Assembly (NCBI GenBank): GCA_023807065.1
Contig: JAJJLU010003541.1
Location: forward strand, 1-57,043
Source of the DNA: Isotricha intestinalis
Lineage: Eukaryota; Ciliophora; Litostomatea; Vestibuliferida; Isotrichidae
Direction of reading: 5' to 3'
Length of the DNA stretch: 57,043 nt
Shown: one piece after another, positions 30,101 through 37,782 of the stretch
Numbering within the stretch: position 1 is the stretch's first letter
Layout of the letters: every line of letters starts with the position of its first letter
Translations under genes and position numbers: made by a program
Notes under the pieces: generated by a model
What the model saw: only the letters and a program-made list of their open reading frames with translations
Database searches by the model: none
What the model was told of the DNA's origin: nothing

Positions 30101-31481
30101 TAATGATTTGAGTAATTTCTTTTGGAAAAAAACTTTCAAATAAAAGAATAGTTCCAATACATCCTTGAAATGAATTAATATTATTACAAATATATAATTC
30201 AGAGTTCACTGATTTAAAAGGATAATCAAAACTTTTACCATATTGTAATGTATAATCATATTCATTATTATTCAATATTACCTTAATTTTATTTGTATTT
30301 CCTTTTTCAATAGTAAATATTAATAAATATGTTATTTTTTCTTTAATCTGTAAATCATTTTCTTTTGGAAAAATAAAGTTCTCTTCTTTTGATTTTGGAA
30401 AAGAAAAAAAAATACTTCCATTCTCAAAATATATTGTAAAATATGTTTTTTTAGAATTTTCATTTAATTCTAATAAATTTATTTTCTCATTTGTTAATTT
30501 TGAAAAGTGAAAGGAAAATATAATTGTAATTCCTTTTTCTTTTCCAAATTTTATAATATTTTCTAATTTTAAAAATGAAGATTCCTTTTCAAAAATAAAT
30601 CCTGAAAATAATTTGAAATTATCTTGATTAAATAATTCATATTCTTTTTCTATTAATTGTTTTAGATATATAACCTTTAAATTTAAAGAAAAAAAAGAAT
30701 TTTTAATGTTTAAATTTTTCGGTTTTTTTATTGATGCTTTATTTCCTATTTTTTCAAAATTAAATAATAATGATTCCATTAAATATTCAAATAATTGATT
30801 ATCATATTTTAGAAGAGATATATTTAATAATATGTTAATAATATTATTTTTATTTTCTTCATTTAATTCAATATTATCAATTATAAAAAATAAAATTTTT
30901 GAAATTCTTTGATTTTTAAATTTAATTTTTTCTTTATTAATAAAAGAGAAAATATCTTTTAATATTTTATTACATATTTCATTGTTATAATTTGAAGTTT
31001 TTATTATGTCTTTCAATAAAAATAAGCCATAATATTTTTTTCCTATTACTATCAAAAATTTTGAAAGTAGTATTATATGATTTTCATTAAAAATTTTAGA
31101 AAAAAATAATTGATTTATTTTCTTAATAATTAGTAAATAAATTTTTTTTTGGTTAAAAATTGCTTTAGATATATTAAATTCATCATTAAAATTTTCATTA
31201 ATTTCAATGATATAAAAATAAAATGTTAAAATAAATTTTTTTATTAAACTTATTTTATCTTTTTCTTTTATTTTTCTTATATAATCTGATGAAAATTGCA
31301 TATTTCTTTTTTCTAAATTTTCATTATCATTTGATAAATAAAATGAAAGATAAAAATTTTGGAATAAATTTTCAATATTTTTTATAAAAAGTTTTAAATC
31401 CTTTTCATTTATTATAATTGAATTATCATCAATTTTTTCTAATATTTTATTAATATTTCTAATTAATGATTCATCTTTCAT
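24189..31481 (-). CDS. Giant BEACH-domain protein with WD40 repeats
   Basis: A 2430-residue protein. The N-terminal 1500 residues are helical-repeat-like, with a concanavalin/LamG-like beta region around residues 290-460 (YFTIYFENGSIFFSF, ELYICNNINSFQGCIGTILLF), as in LYST/neurobeachin relatives. A PH-BEACH module lies near 1570-1740 (ECITQGTIFLTENYFIYKS). The BEACH domain follows at about 1760-2050: F-I-F-P-W-L-T, then S-x-R-S-L-N-D before it, NPNRTFYSI, LVPEFFYLSECYL and DNIFGVNQ. WD-type repeats fill 2100-2390 (ILSISNKFIVTGHIDGIIIHW). BEACH proteins act as large scaffolds in vesicle fusion, lysosome size and autophagy. There are no introns in 7.3 kb. Confidence 0.95.
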   Translation of the reverse strand: MKDESLIRNINKILEKIDDNSIIINEKDLKLFIKNIENLFQNFYLSFYLSNDNENLEKRNMQFSSDYIRKIKEKDKISLIKKFILTFYFYIIEINENFNDEFNISKAIFNQKKIYLLIIKKINQLFFSKIFNENHIILLSKFLIVIGKKYYGLFLLKDIIKTSNYNNEICNKILKDIFSFINKEKIKFKNQRISKILFFIIDNIELNEENKNNIINILLNISLLKYDNQLFEYLMESLLFNFEKIGNKASIKKPKNLNIKNSFFSLNLKVIYLKQLIEKEYELFNQDNFKLFSGFIFEKESSFLKLENIIKFGKEKGITIIFSFHFSKLTNEKINLLELNENSKKTYFTIYFENGSIFFSFPKSKEENFIFPKENDLQIKEKITYLLIFTIEKGNTNKIKVILNNNEYDYTLQYGKSFDYPFKSVNSELYICNNINSFQGCIGTILLFESFFPKEITQIIMSFKGYYESILLCNECNLYNVKNDIRNFENYFSKLSEFKIVDKLKGIISPKLILIKSDNNWKENSYEIKNNKINKNSIINGDIKLFFNLSFSVYNFLYFNGLKYLQLNCEYYIQILKSEKFEKDYNIINKNILNLIQFLSTILNKVNNNFLYFENCFLFSNENMIDDFFIDLSTEKLKTETNELLFLLSSICEVIKLSKGDKSLIIEELIAFIPLLYIKENSNFISSILYKIINFLLNKDLYNEETKKILPKVYLTIYDCMICSNFDLLKTIFLKRLIEMNDLSFEYSKLLDLFLFKLISNEPIKNKLDSTNESYQKINKSEQLNVLLKKIIKKIKDVTVSISDLDFISNVLILLYKNLYDIKAKNKEIKNKEEKKKEKQDSIKGLSLVIIDENIHNENNKYKGFILTGLKALQSISIQSEEYFDKIDKLKAIFIQFIQFIEEFEDSFFSILIDFQRLDFDEGKQIFINGKKSFLSFFSLLFQQMNFKKFENLINNNIFKISENQINYDNFPNKFKYLLKLVRNFTKDEILKLHINNPEYLIYMRNIVFSFFMNILSDFSLPNIIESKKKIIKNILHSSEDLIQYYMDYKIFNDTITEIFSTEIINISKILIYYDDKPFIFDLLFKIFNKFQSSSEKNKRIIPNIFKILVSDLNTNLSKKKEISEDSISFQNLINLVILFYKIISRFKSSNIDKEYNKQFIQSFFLNSFLFSNNPVLYNSTKYYIGKDNSKYLIELIIEIFIELYLLTGKTNFIDLIKNDILKHPYNNESLLYEYDKKYIEPENENKRVFSIFSTKNSSEKKQQPRKLLCLHYYIKFCLYSLNNKKCDNLIKPLYEEIKKVLKEEIIQLLKNKSKLKLIENSINPKEEKDELYKKVFNYFYYEKYNTLKYPKKPKEGELYIEKIVSKEKYQFYYIKYFKCSFEKDGEIKKYDLNNIIRLSPKKYFNSRADKTIYNSFNVSRSPKHSLDLNEPDSSNKNIFQEEEIDKFISKFENEIIQKSYKNFEDVFFYNFNNLNNRRILCKIIFGEFFKQLLFYNDCFLNLRKNYLKTFYYYQVNNTDCDCYLKFPSKLKNFSSKKNGIKIFLKPDFNFFTKQYYNISHKEIELNFERNEESNNLSFFKNRLEIKFDILNSKKIDSELINIECITQGTIFLTENYFIYKSYASQNESEIQSRTSTSENSLKKVFSSFENDINFNKEKILFFRFEKIKNCFIKRYLFQNQACEIFLLNGKNYFFNLLTVQNAETIKLIFEKKNVKTISNLKEHFNEKKYTKKYYDNKLSTLNYLLYINFYSSRSLNDLNQYFIFPWLTIIDENNLLVKLRDFKYPLSAQSENKRKEIIFKFEDLKKKNMNKKKFINHFNSHYSASSFINFYLSRISPYNENIIKLQNGQYDNPNRTFYSIYEILEILIHYNDNRELVPEFFYLSECYLNLNYNNYGIRVDNVHINNIVFDKYFNENYNINPFQFMIRYRKLLESSEVTKLLPLWIDNIFGVNQLNDKKEDCNLFSKYSYAELMDFSKIIEKYNKKKLSIEDICSKLKIKISFILNFGQTPLKLFDDKLKIKKGTFYDCKKITKISLFEDNELSSGINKTKTNSIIFFSLKIFYKKLYVLSKESNKGIILTIYKNNINSIYSEIEESKNFSSITIREINLSYFKNMHKKKYIYNLKNCFSIHIYDDENIFLIVANNRNNSIIFYSNILLEQSFILPSYTSSILSISNKFIVTGHIDGIIIHWSIILEGKSIKLKYMKKCIVSSEPILSMSYDFDNNIIIIGNNKDATVNIRNFNNFELISVIYLNTFNQFFSYLIIEQKVNLFNYFVYIILYASDKFSLHCYTVNGVKICKPLENICNTFYIFKNGNILTYSFKEKGFIVCKGENLHKILFIKTLEIEREIIYFEFDEENNNIYYIYQNNDIQNINYLCLTNEDIELIYKEDYFMETKQNMKKDIWNNIEDYNDKNLKSSHSEITQSSSI

Positions 31482-31872
31482 TTTAGAAAATTAATTTTAA
31501 AATATTACTAAAAAATTCTTAAATGACTCTTTATCAATATAAAATTTTATATATTGATGTGATGTATTTAATATATTTAATATATTTATTGAATAATATA
31601 TATCAATTTATAAATATAATATTCCAAAGATTTATTCATTTTATATATTCATAAATTTAGATTTAAAAAAAAAGGAATTAATAAAAAAATAATTAATTTT
31701 TTTTAATTTAATATAATTATTTTTATTAAGATATAAAATGATGAAAAAAATAACATTCGTGATTTAAAAAATGAGTGTTTGTATTCATACACTGAAAAAA
31801 AAAATAAAATGAATTTTTATTTTTAAAAAAATAAAAAAAAAAAATATTAAATAAATTACTCTATTAAATTAT
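31482..31872. other. AT-rich spacer
   Basis: It separates two genes on the same (minus) strand. It contains tracts of A and T only; nothing distinct is seen. Confidence 0.6.
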
Positions 31873-34698
31873 TTATTCTTCAAAATTATCATTTATTTCA
31901 TAAACACTATGAATATCTATTTCTCTATTATAAACATGAACATTCCCATTTAAATCAAAAGCCAAAAATAAATTATCTGTAATTTGTAAAGGAAGAGAAT
32001 TAAATAAAGAAGAATTATCAATTTTTCCTTTTTTTGAAAATTCACAATAACCAATATCAAAGGAATAAATATTATAATTTAAATTTTGTTGAGAATCTTG
32101 ACCTCCAAAAATTACAATATTCATATAATCATCAACAAAACAAATCAAATTTTGTAAAGTAAATTTAATTTCATTATAATTATATTTAACAATTTCCCAA
32201 GAAATATTATTATTATAATTAGAAGATAATTTTAATTTTTCAATACAAATACAATTATAACCAAAAATTGTATATAAATAATTATTTCCAATATTACATA
32301 AACCACAAAAAGATTTTTCATAATTAACATTTGGAACATTTGAAATTATTCCATTTTCTAAATTACATTTTTCACATTTTAAAGTATTTTCTCCTGAAAT
32401 TATATAAATATCATTTTTTATTAATATTGAAGAACATTTATTATGAGAATAATTTAATTCTGAAAAAAGATATATTGAATTTGATGATGATTCATAAAAA
32501 AAAATTAAATTATTTATTATTATAAATAAACCATATTCTGTGTTTAAACAATTTATTGAATAATTATTATTCAAAATTACTTCCCAAAAATTATTTTTTA
32601 ACGTTGATGTTTTATCTATTGGTTTTATTACATTAAATTTTTTACTTCCTAAATCAAAAGATATTATTTTTTTATCTTTATTTACTGAAAATATTAAATT
32701 TGGATTTGGCTCTTTTTTAATTGTTTCTGTTTCTAAATTTGATTTCATTAAATTTTCTGTATTTATTTTTGTTTCTATATAATTTGATGATTCTGTATTT
32801 AAATTATTATTTTCATTTTTATCTTCATTATTTTCTTCATCATTTTTTTTCTCTGAATTATTATTCTCAATATATATATTTGAATTATTTTCTTCTTTAT
32901 TTTCTTTTTCTTTTATTTCTCTTTTAATTTCATTTATTTCTTTTTCTTTTAAAATATTATTTACTCTATCATAATTTTTTTTCAATATTGATAATTCATT
33001 TTTTTTATTTTCATTTTCTTCTTGAATTAATTTTAGTTTTTCCATTATTTGTTGATTTTTTTTTATTAATTCTTCTAATTCATTATCTTTTCTATTTTTT
33101 GAAAAATTTTCTTTTAAATTCTCTATAATATTTTCTTGTTCTTTATATTTTTTATAAAGTAATTGATAATCATATTTATTTTGCTCAAATTGGTTAATAT
33201 ATTCATTATATTCATTTTCATATTTTTTATTTTCATTTTTTAATTCAGAATTTTCTTCTTTTAATTTTTTAATTTGATATTCTAAATTTTCAATGTATTT
33301 ATTATTTTTTTCATTTTTATTTTTTGGAACATTTGAGCTTTCTTCATTTTTATTTATTATTTTTAATTTTAAATTATTATCAAAAGTTTTTGATAAAAAT
33401 GAAACACTTTTTTTTAAACTGTCAATTGTTTTTTCTCTATCTTTTAATAATAATTTAAAAGATTCAATCTGAGCTTTTAATTTTTCATTATCAAATAATA
33501 TTTCTTGATAATCATTTTTACTTTTCATAGAATCAACTTTATATTTATTAATAATTTTTTCTTTTTCTTTTATTTTATTATTAAAATCATCAATTTCATT
33601 ATTTTTAACTTGAATTTCATTGTTTAAATTATCGATAATTTTTTCTCTTTCATTAATTAGTTCCATATAATCATATATTTTTTCATTTAATTTATTAATA
33701 TCTTCATCATAATTATTTCCATTTTTTTGTAAATTTTCAATAGTTTCTTTTAAATTATTAATAATAACTTCATTATCATTTTCAGTTTGTTTACTTGAAT
33801 TTTCAACAGTTTTTAAATAATTAATTTTTTTTTCATTTGTAAGTAACATTTCTTCCATTTGATTCATAGATTTTTTTTGATCATCAACAATAAAATTTAA
33901 TTCATTTATTTTTTCTTCTTTTAACATAATTGAACCTTTTAAATTAGAATTTTCCTTAATAACTTTTTCTAATTCTTCTTTTGTAATTTCATAATTTCTT
34001 ATTAATTCTAAATTTGAATCTGATAAATTTTCATTTGAATTTTGTAATTTTAAAATTACTTCTCTTAATTCATTATTTGACATTTGAGTATTATCTAAAG
34101 CATTTCTTAATTCTTCTATAAAATTATTTAAATTTGAATCATATTGAGTATATGGAGTTTTATATACTGGATTATTTTTATAATGTTTAATTTCACTTTC
34201 TAATATATTATTTTTATTTTTTAAATCCAAATTTGTTTTTAATAAAATATCATTTGATATTTTTAATCTTGTTACTTCATCTTCAATAATTAATTTTTCT
34301 GTTTCTTCATTATTTTTATTATCTATTTCTTTATTATTTTCATTTGTAAATGTGATATTTGAATTTGATATATTTTGATTTTTAAATGATGTATTATTTA
34401 TATAATCATTATTTTCAGTTGAATATTCTTTTTTCAATAATTCACTTCTTTCTTTAATATTATTTGTTGCTTCTTGAGTTTCACTTAATAACTTTTTAAA
34501 TTCATTTATTATACTTTTTGTTTTAATTGAATTAATAGATTTTTCTAATTTATTATTATTATTTCCTTTCATATTTTTATTTTTAGAAAATATCATTTTT
34601 GAAGAATGAGAAAGTGGAATACCAGAAAATTCTTCTTCAATTGAACCTTCTGTTGTAAAAATATTTTTTTGTATACTTTCAATACTACAATTTTTCAT
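31873..34698 (-). CDS. Coiled-coil protein with a C-terminal kelch-like propeller
   Basis: A 941-residue protein. Residues 1-120 are Ser/Asn-rich and disordered. About 125-600 is an extended coiled coil with clear heptads, followed by an Asn/Glu linker to about 655. The last 280 residues switch sharply to beta-rich sequence with repeated blade-like units (NLIFSVNKDKKIISFDL, NDIYIISGENTL, NIVIFGGQDSQQNLNYNIYSFD, NLFLAFDLNGNVHVYN). FGG in one blade is the usual kelch glycine pair; the others are degenerate. Such coil-plus-propeller proteins link filaments or membranes to cargo. No specific orthologue is recognised. Confidence 0.82.
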   Translation of the reverse strand: MKNCSIESIQKNIFTTEGSIEEEFSGIPLSHSSKMIFSKNKNMKGNNNNKLEKSINSIKTKSIINEFKKLLSETQEATNNIKERSELLKKEYSTENNDYINNTSFKNQNISNSNITFTNENNKEIDNKNNEETEKLIIEDEVTRLKISNDILLKTNLDLKNKNNILESEIKHYKNNPVYKTPYTQYDSNLNNFIEELRNALDNTQMSNNELREVILKLQNSNENLSDSNLELIRNYEITKEELEKVIKENSNLKGSIMLKEEKINELNFIVDDQKKSMNQMEEMLLTNEKKINYLKTVENSSKQTENDNEVIINNLKETIENLQKNGNNYDEDINKLNEKIYDYMELINEREKIIDNLNNEIQVKNNEIDDFNNKIKEKEKIINKYKVDSMKSKNDYQEILFDNEKLKAQIESFKLLLKDREKTIDSLKKSVSFLSKTFDNNLKLKIINKNEESSNVPKNKNEKNNKYIENLEYQIKKLKEENSELKNENKKYENEYNEYINQFEQNKYDYQLLYKKYKEQENIIENLKENFSKNRKDNELEELIKKNQQIMEKLKLIQEENENKKNELSILKKNYDRVNNILKEKEINEIKREIKEKENKEENNSNIYIENNNSEKKNDEENNEDKNENNNLNTESSNYIETKINTENLMKSNLETETIKKEPNPNLIFSVNKDKKIISFDLGSKKFNVIKPIDKTSTLKNNFWEVILNNNYSINCLNTEYGLFIIINNLIFFYESSSNSIYLFSELNYSHNKCSSILIKNDIYIISGENTLKCEKCNLENGIISNVPNVNYEKSFCGLCNIGNNYLYTIFGYNCICIEKLKLSSNYNNNISWEIVKYNYNEIKFTLQNLICFVDDYMNIVIFGGQDSQQNLNYNIYSFDIGYCEFSKKGKIDNSSLFNSLPLQITDNLFLAFDLNGNVHVYNREIDIHSVYEINDNFEE

Positions 34699-34797
34699 TT
34701 TTAAAAATAATTATGTTTTAAAAACAATTTTAAATTGTTTAAATAAAATTAATTAAATATATCATCAACATATATTAAATATTTTTATTTTCAAAAA

Positions 34798-35739
34798 ATG
34801 GAAAATGAAAAATTAATTAAAGAACAAAATTCAACGGTGACAATTCATTATTTAATAATCTTTTTATCAACTCCAATATACGTATTCTTTTTTTATTTCC
34901 TATATAATTTTTCCAAATTAAATTTTCTTATATTTTTATTATTATCCTTATTGATTACAATAATTTTAATATCTCAAACAAAAATTGAAAAGAGAAAAAA
35001 GGAAGTATATGTAGGATTATTATTGTGTTTTATATTTTCATATTCATTAATAAGATTAATTCAAAAAAATGATTTTTTATATCAAATTCACATATATTAT
35101 ATTTCTTTAGTAATATATCATTATGCCGAATATTTAAGTGTATTATTTTATCATTTTAATAATTGTTCATGGCATTCTTTTTTAATTGATCAAAGTAAAG
35201 CATGGATGTATACAACATCATTTAGTTTTATTGAATATTATATAGAAAATTTTTTTTTCCATAAATTTAAATCTTTTTTTTTATTTACTTTTCTTGGTAT
35301 TATTACATTAATCATTGGTCAATATTTTAGAATCGCTGCTTTATTTACTGGAAAAGTTTCTTTTACTCATTTAATTTCTTATAGAAAAAAAAAAGAACAT
35401 ACTTTAGTTACTCATGGAATATATTCTATTTCTAGACATCCTTCTTATTTTGGATTTTTTCTTTGGTCTGTTTCTACACAAATTTTATGTATGAATCCTA
35501 TTTGTATTGTTATGTATATTATTGTTTTGTTTCGATTTTTTAAAGATAGAATTTTAATTGAAGAACCTTATTTAATCACTTTTTTTGGTCAAGATTATAT
35601 TGATTATAAAAGAAAAGTACCTATTTTAATCCCTTTTATTGCTATGACTCAAGAAGAAGAAAATATGTATTTAGAAAGATATAAAATTAATCAAAAATTT
35701 GGAAATACTAATTATGAGGATAATGAAAGTGAAGATTAA
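34798..35739 (+). CDS. Protein-S-isoprenylcysteine O-methyltransferase (ICMT)
   Basis: A 313-residue protein with about eight membrane helices. The C-terminal catalytic region is clear: H-T-L-V-T-H-G-I-Y-S-I-S-R-H-P-S-Y-F-G-F near residues 200-220 (SAM-binding RHPxY box) and E-E-P-Y-L-I-T-F-F-G-Q-D-Y-I-D-Y near 252-268, the EE..L...G..Y..Y motif of Ste14/ICMT. The enzyme methylates the C-terminal farnesyl- or geranylgeranyl-cysteine of CaaX proteins (Ras, Rab) in the ER membrane. Length is close to the usual 240-290 residues plus a charged tail. Asn/His residues in NNCSWHSFLIDQS precede the core as in other members. It is the plus-strand gene convergent with the PI-PLC gene. Confidence 0.95.
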   Translation: MENEKLIKEQNSTVTIHYLIIFLSTPIYVFFFYFLYNFSKLNFLIFLLLSLLITIILISQTKIEKRKKEVYVGLLLCFIFSYSLIRLIQKNDFLYQIHIYYISLVIYHYAEYLSVLFYHFNNCSWHSFLIDQSKAWMYTTSFSFIEYYIENFFFHKFKSFFLFTFLGIITLIIGQYFRIAALFTGKVSFTHLISYRKKKEHTLVTHGIYSISRHPSYFGFFLWSVSTQILCMNPICIVMYIIVLFRFFKDRILIEEPYLITFFGQDYIDYKRKVPILIPFIAMTQEEENMYLERYKINQKFGNTNYEDNESED

Positions 35740-35886
35740 AATTTATTTAAAAAAACTTTAATTATTCTATTTTTGATGTACAAATTAAAAATAATTTAAT
35801 CAAAATATTAAAAATTCTATAATTCATTTTTAATAAATAAATTTCATTTACTCCATTCAAAAAAGAAAACATTAAATAAATTTAAT
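35740..35886. other. Short spacer between ICMT and the PI-PLC relic
   Basis: AT-rich 3' flank of two convergent transcription units; nothing distinct is seen. Confidence 0.5.
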
Positions 35887-36162
35887 TCAGAATGAGGGAT
35901 TTGTTGGTTTTTTTTGGGGGTAACAGAAATAATTATAAGATATTTTATAAGATTTATCTACTTCATAAATAAATACTCCACTATTTTTTGCCCATTAAAT
36001 AGAAATATAATTATTGATATTTTGGCTTTTTATTGCTTCCTTTTATTTTAATATTAAATGATATTTTGAATATAGTAAATGACATATTTAATTCTTATAA
36101 GAAATAATGAACCTATTTTTATTAATCTTTAATTTTTTTTCTTTAATTATATAAAAATAAAA
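35887..36162 (-). pseudogene. Degraded in-frame C-terminal extension of the PI-PLC gene
   Basis: Reading on past the PI-PLC stop in the same frame gives 91 further codons that end at a TGA (35887-35889). Only three TAA codons interrupt them. The last 35 codons have no stop at all and read WAKNSGVFIYEVDKSYKISY followed by NYFCYPQKK and a Pro/Ser/Phe end. This part has far more G/C than the spacers and uses Trp, Cys, Pro, Gly and Val, so it was or is protein-coding. Likely the gene was shortened by a premature TAA and the lost tail is decaying; stop-codon readthrough is the less likely alternative. Confidence 0.5.
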
Positions 36163-37184
36163 TTATAAATCCCAATTTAAATTATTTTTATCGATAATAT
36201 ATTTTATTAATTCTTCACCTGGAAAATCAAAAATAATAACACCTCTTAAATAATCATTTTTCATAACCACTTCATTAGTAACAAAAGAAATAAATTGAGG
36301 AGTACAAGATAATAATCTACTATTCATTGAACAATGATTTAAAACTAATTTTTCTTTTTTTCTATCAATATCATATAAATATTCTTTAATAGAATTTCTT
36401 TTACTTTTTAAGATAAAAGGTCTATTAAGAGAAAACATATTTTTATAGCTATAATTATCTTGTAAATAAACATCAGCTTTATTCCATTTTGTTAAATTAT
36501 ATTTAGAATTTTCAAGAAAAGCATAAATTTTTCCTCTTATTAAACCAATATTAGGAAATTCTTTTTCTTTATAAAATATATTATCATATTTTTTTAAAAT
36601 AGAATCTAAAAATTTATTTATACATAAATCAATATTAATAGATTTACAAGTTTTAGTATTAAATTTAAATCTAACAAATAAAAATTCAGAGGGATATTTT
36701 TTTAAAAATTCAATCATATCTTCTAAAGTTTGATTTAAAGTATAAATAGTAGGATAAAAAGAATGATAAATATAATAGTTTTGTCCTGGTCTTAAATCAA
36801 AATATCTGATTCCAGCAATTAATTGATCTTTAATGCTCCAAGCTTGATTTACAATTCTTTCTTTAATAAATTTTACATTTGGTTCTATAAATTTACTTGA
36901 ACATGAATTATGTGTTCCTGGAATTACTAAATTTTTTATATTTATTGAATCATCTATATAACTCATCCATTTTGTATATTTTTCTGAAAGAAATGAAGGA
37001 TTAAATTGTGAATTACTTAACCATGGATATTTTTTTTTAGGAGTGTAACCATAAAATAAATCTGACTATTTAATTTATTAATAATATTTTTTACTAATAT
37101 TGTTATTGTAAAAATAAAATATGCGAATACTATTATATATCTTATTATCATTTTTTTAATTTTTTTATTAAATGATGTTATCAT
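36163..37184 (-). CDS. PI-PLC X-domain phosphodiesterase, membrane-anchored (two exons)
   Basis: Exon 1 is 37095-37184 (30 codons) and exon 2 is 36163-37065; together they encode 330 residues. Exon 1 supplies a short basic N-terminus and one hydrophobic helix (IIVFAYFIFTITIL), a signal anchor. Exon 2 continues in frame with YGYTPKKKYPWLSN before the catalytic X domain. Catalytic features: L-V-I-P-G-T-H-N-S (first His near residue 82), G-I-R-Y-F-D-L-R-P and Y-I-Y-H-S-F (second His), D-F-P-G-E-E-L near the end. There is no Y, C2 or EF-hand domain, so it is of the bacterial/PLCXD type. It would cleave phosphatidylinositol or a GPI anchor; which one is not determinable. Taking the internal ATG at 36966 would omit about 63 residues and the membrane anchor. 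Confidence 0.88.
37066..37094 (-). other. 29-nt intron in the PI-PLC gene
   Basis: On the minus strand the segment starts GTAAAA and ends AAATAG, lies between codons (phase 0), and contains TAA and a frame-breaking length (29). Removing it joins an ATG-led membrane helix exactly to the otherwise start-less upstream part of the PI-PLC frame. The internal sequence is pure A/T plus the splice G's. Confidence 0.8.
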
Positions 37185-37782
37185 CACATTAATTTTTATT
37201 ATTTTATAAAAAATTAAATGTATTTGTACCTTGATTATCCCCTAAAATAATTTACTTTAATAAAATTTTATTTTTTAATATTTAATTTGATTATTAATTT
37301 TTTTGATTTTTTCCTAAAAATAAGAATTATTTTGAATTAAACAATTTAACATTTATTTAAAAGATATATTAATTCCAACAAAATAAATAAATTAATCTTT
37401 TTTTAAAATAACAAAAAAGATTATGTATATTAAATATATCAAAAATCACCAAAAAAATATTGGTCATTCAATAACTTTTATATAATTTTATTTTTCAATT
37501 TTCAAAAATAATTAAATAATTTTTTTAATTAATTTAATAAAAGAATATTCTATAAGTAATTAGAATCTTTAAAAATTTACTGTATTTATTACAGTTAAAA
37601 AATCCTATTAATTATTTGTAAATAATTTTAATCTAATCAAACCAATAATAAAAAATTATAAAATAATTTCCCAAAAATCCGCTAAAAAATATTCAAAAAT
37701 TTAATGAAAAAAAATAAAATAATTAATAAAACCTGTAACTTCTATAAATCTCAAAAAAAAAAGTCAAAATAATAAAAAAAAA
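37185..37782. other. AT-rich divergent intergenic region
   Basis: A shared upstream region of the PI-PLC gene and CFAP61. It is almost entirely A/T with poly-A runs just before the CFAP61 ATG. No promoter motif or RNA gene is supported. Confidence 0.6.

Noticed and set aside
36163..36966. PI-PLC as a 267-residue protein starting at 36966
   Set aside because: The upstream sequence in the same frame is protein-like and joins an ATG-led membrane helix after removal of a 29-nt intron.
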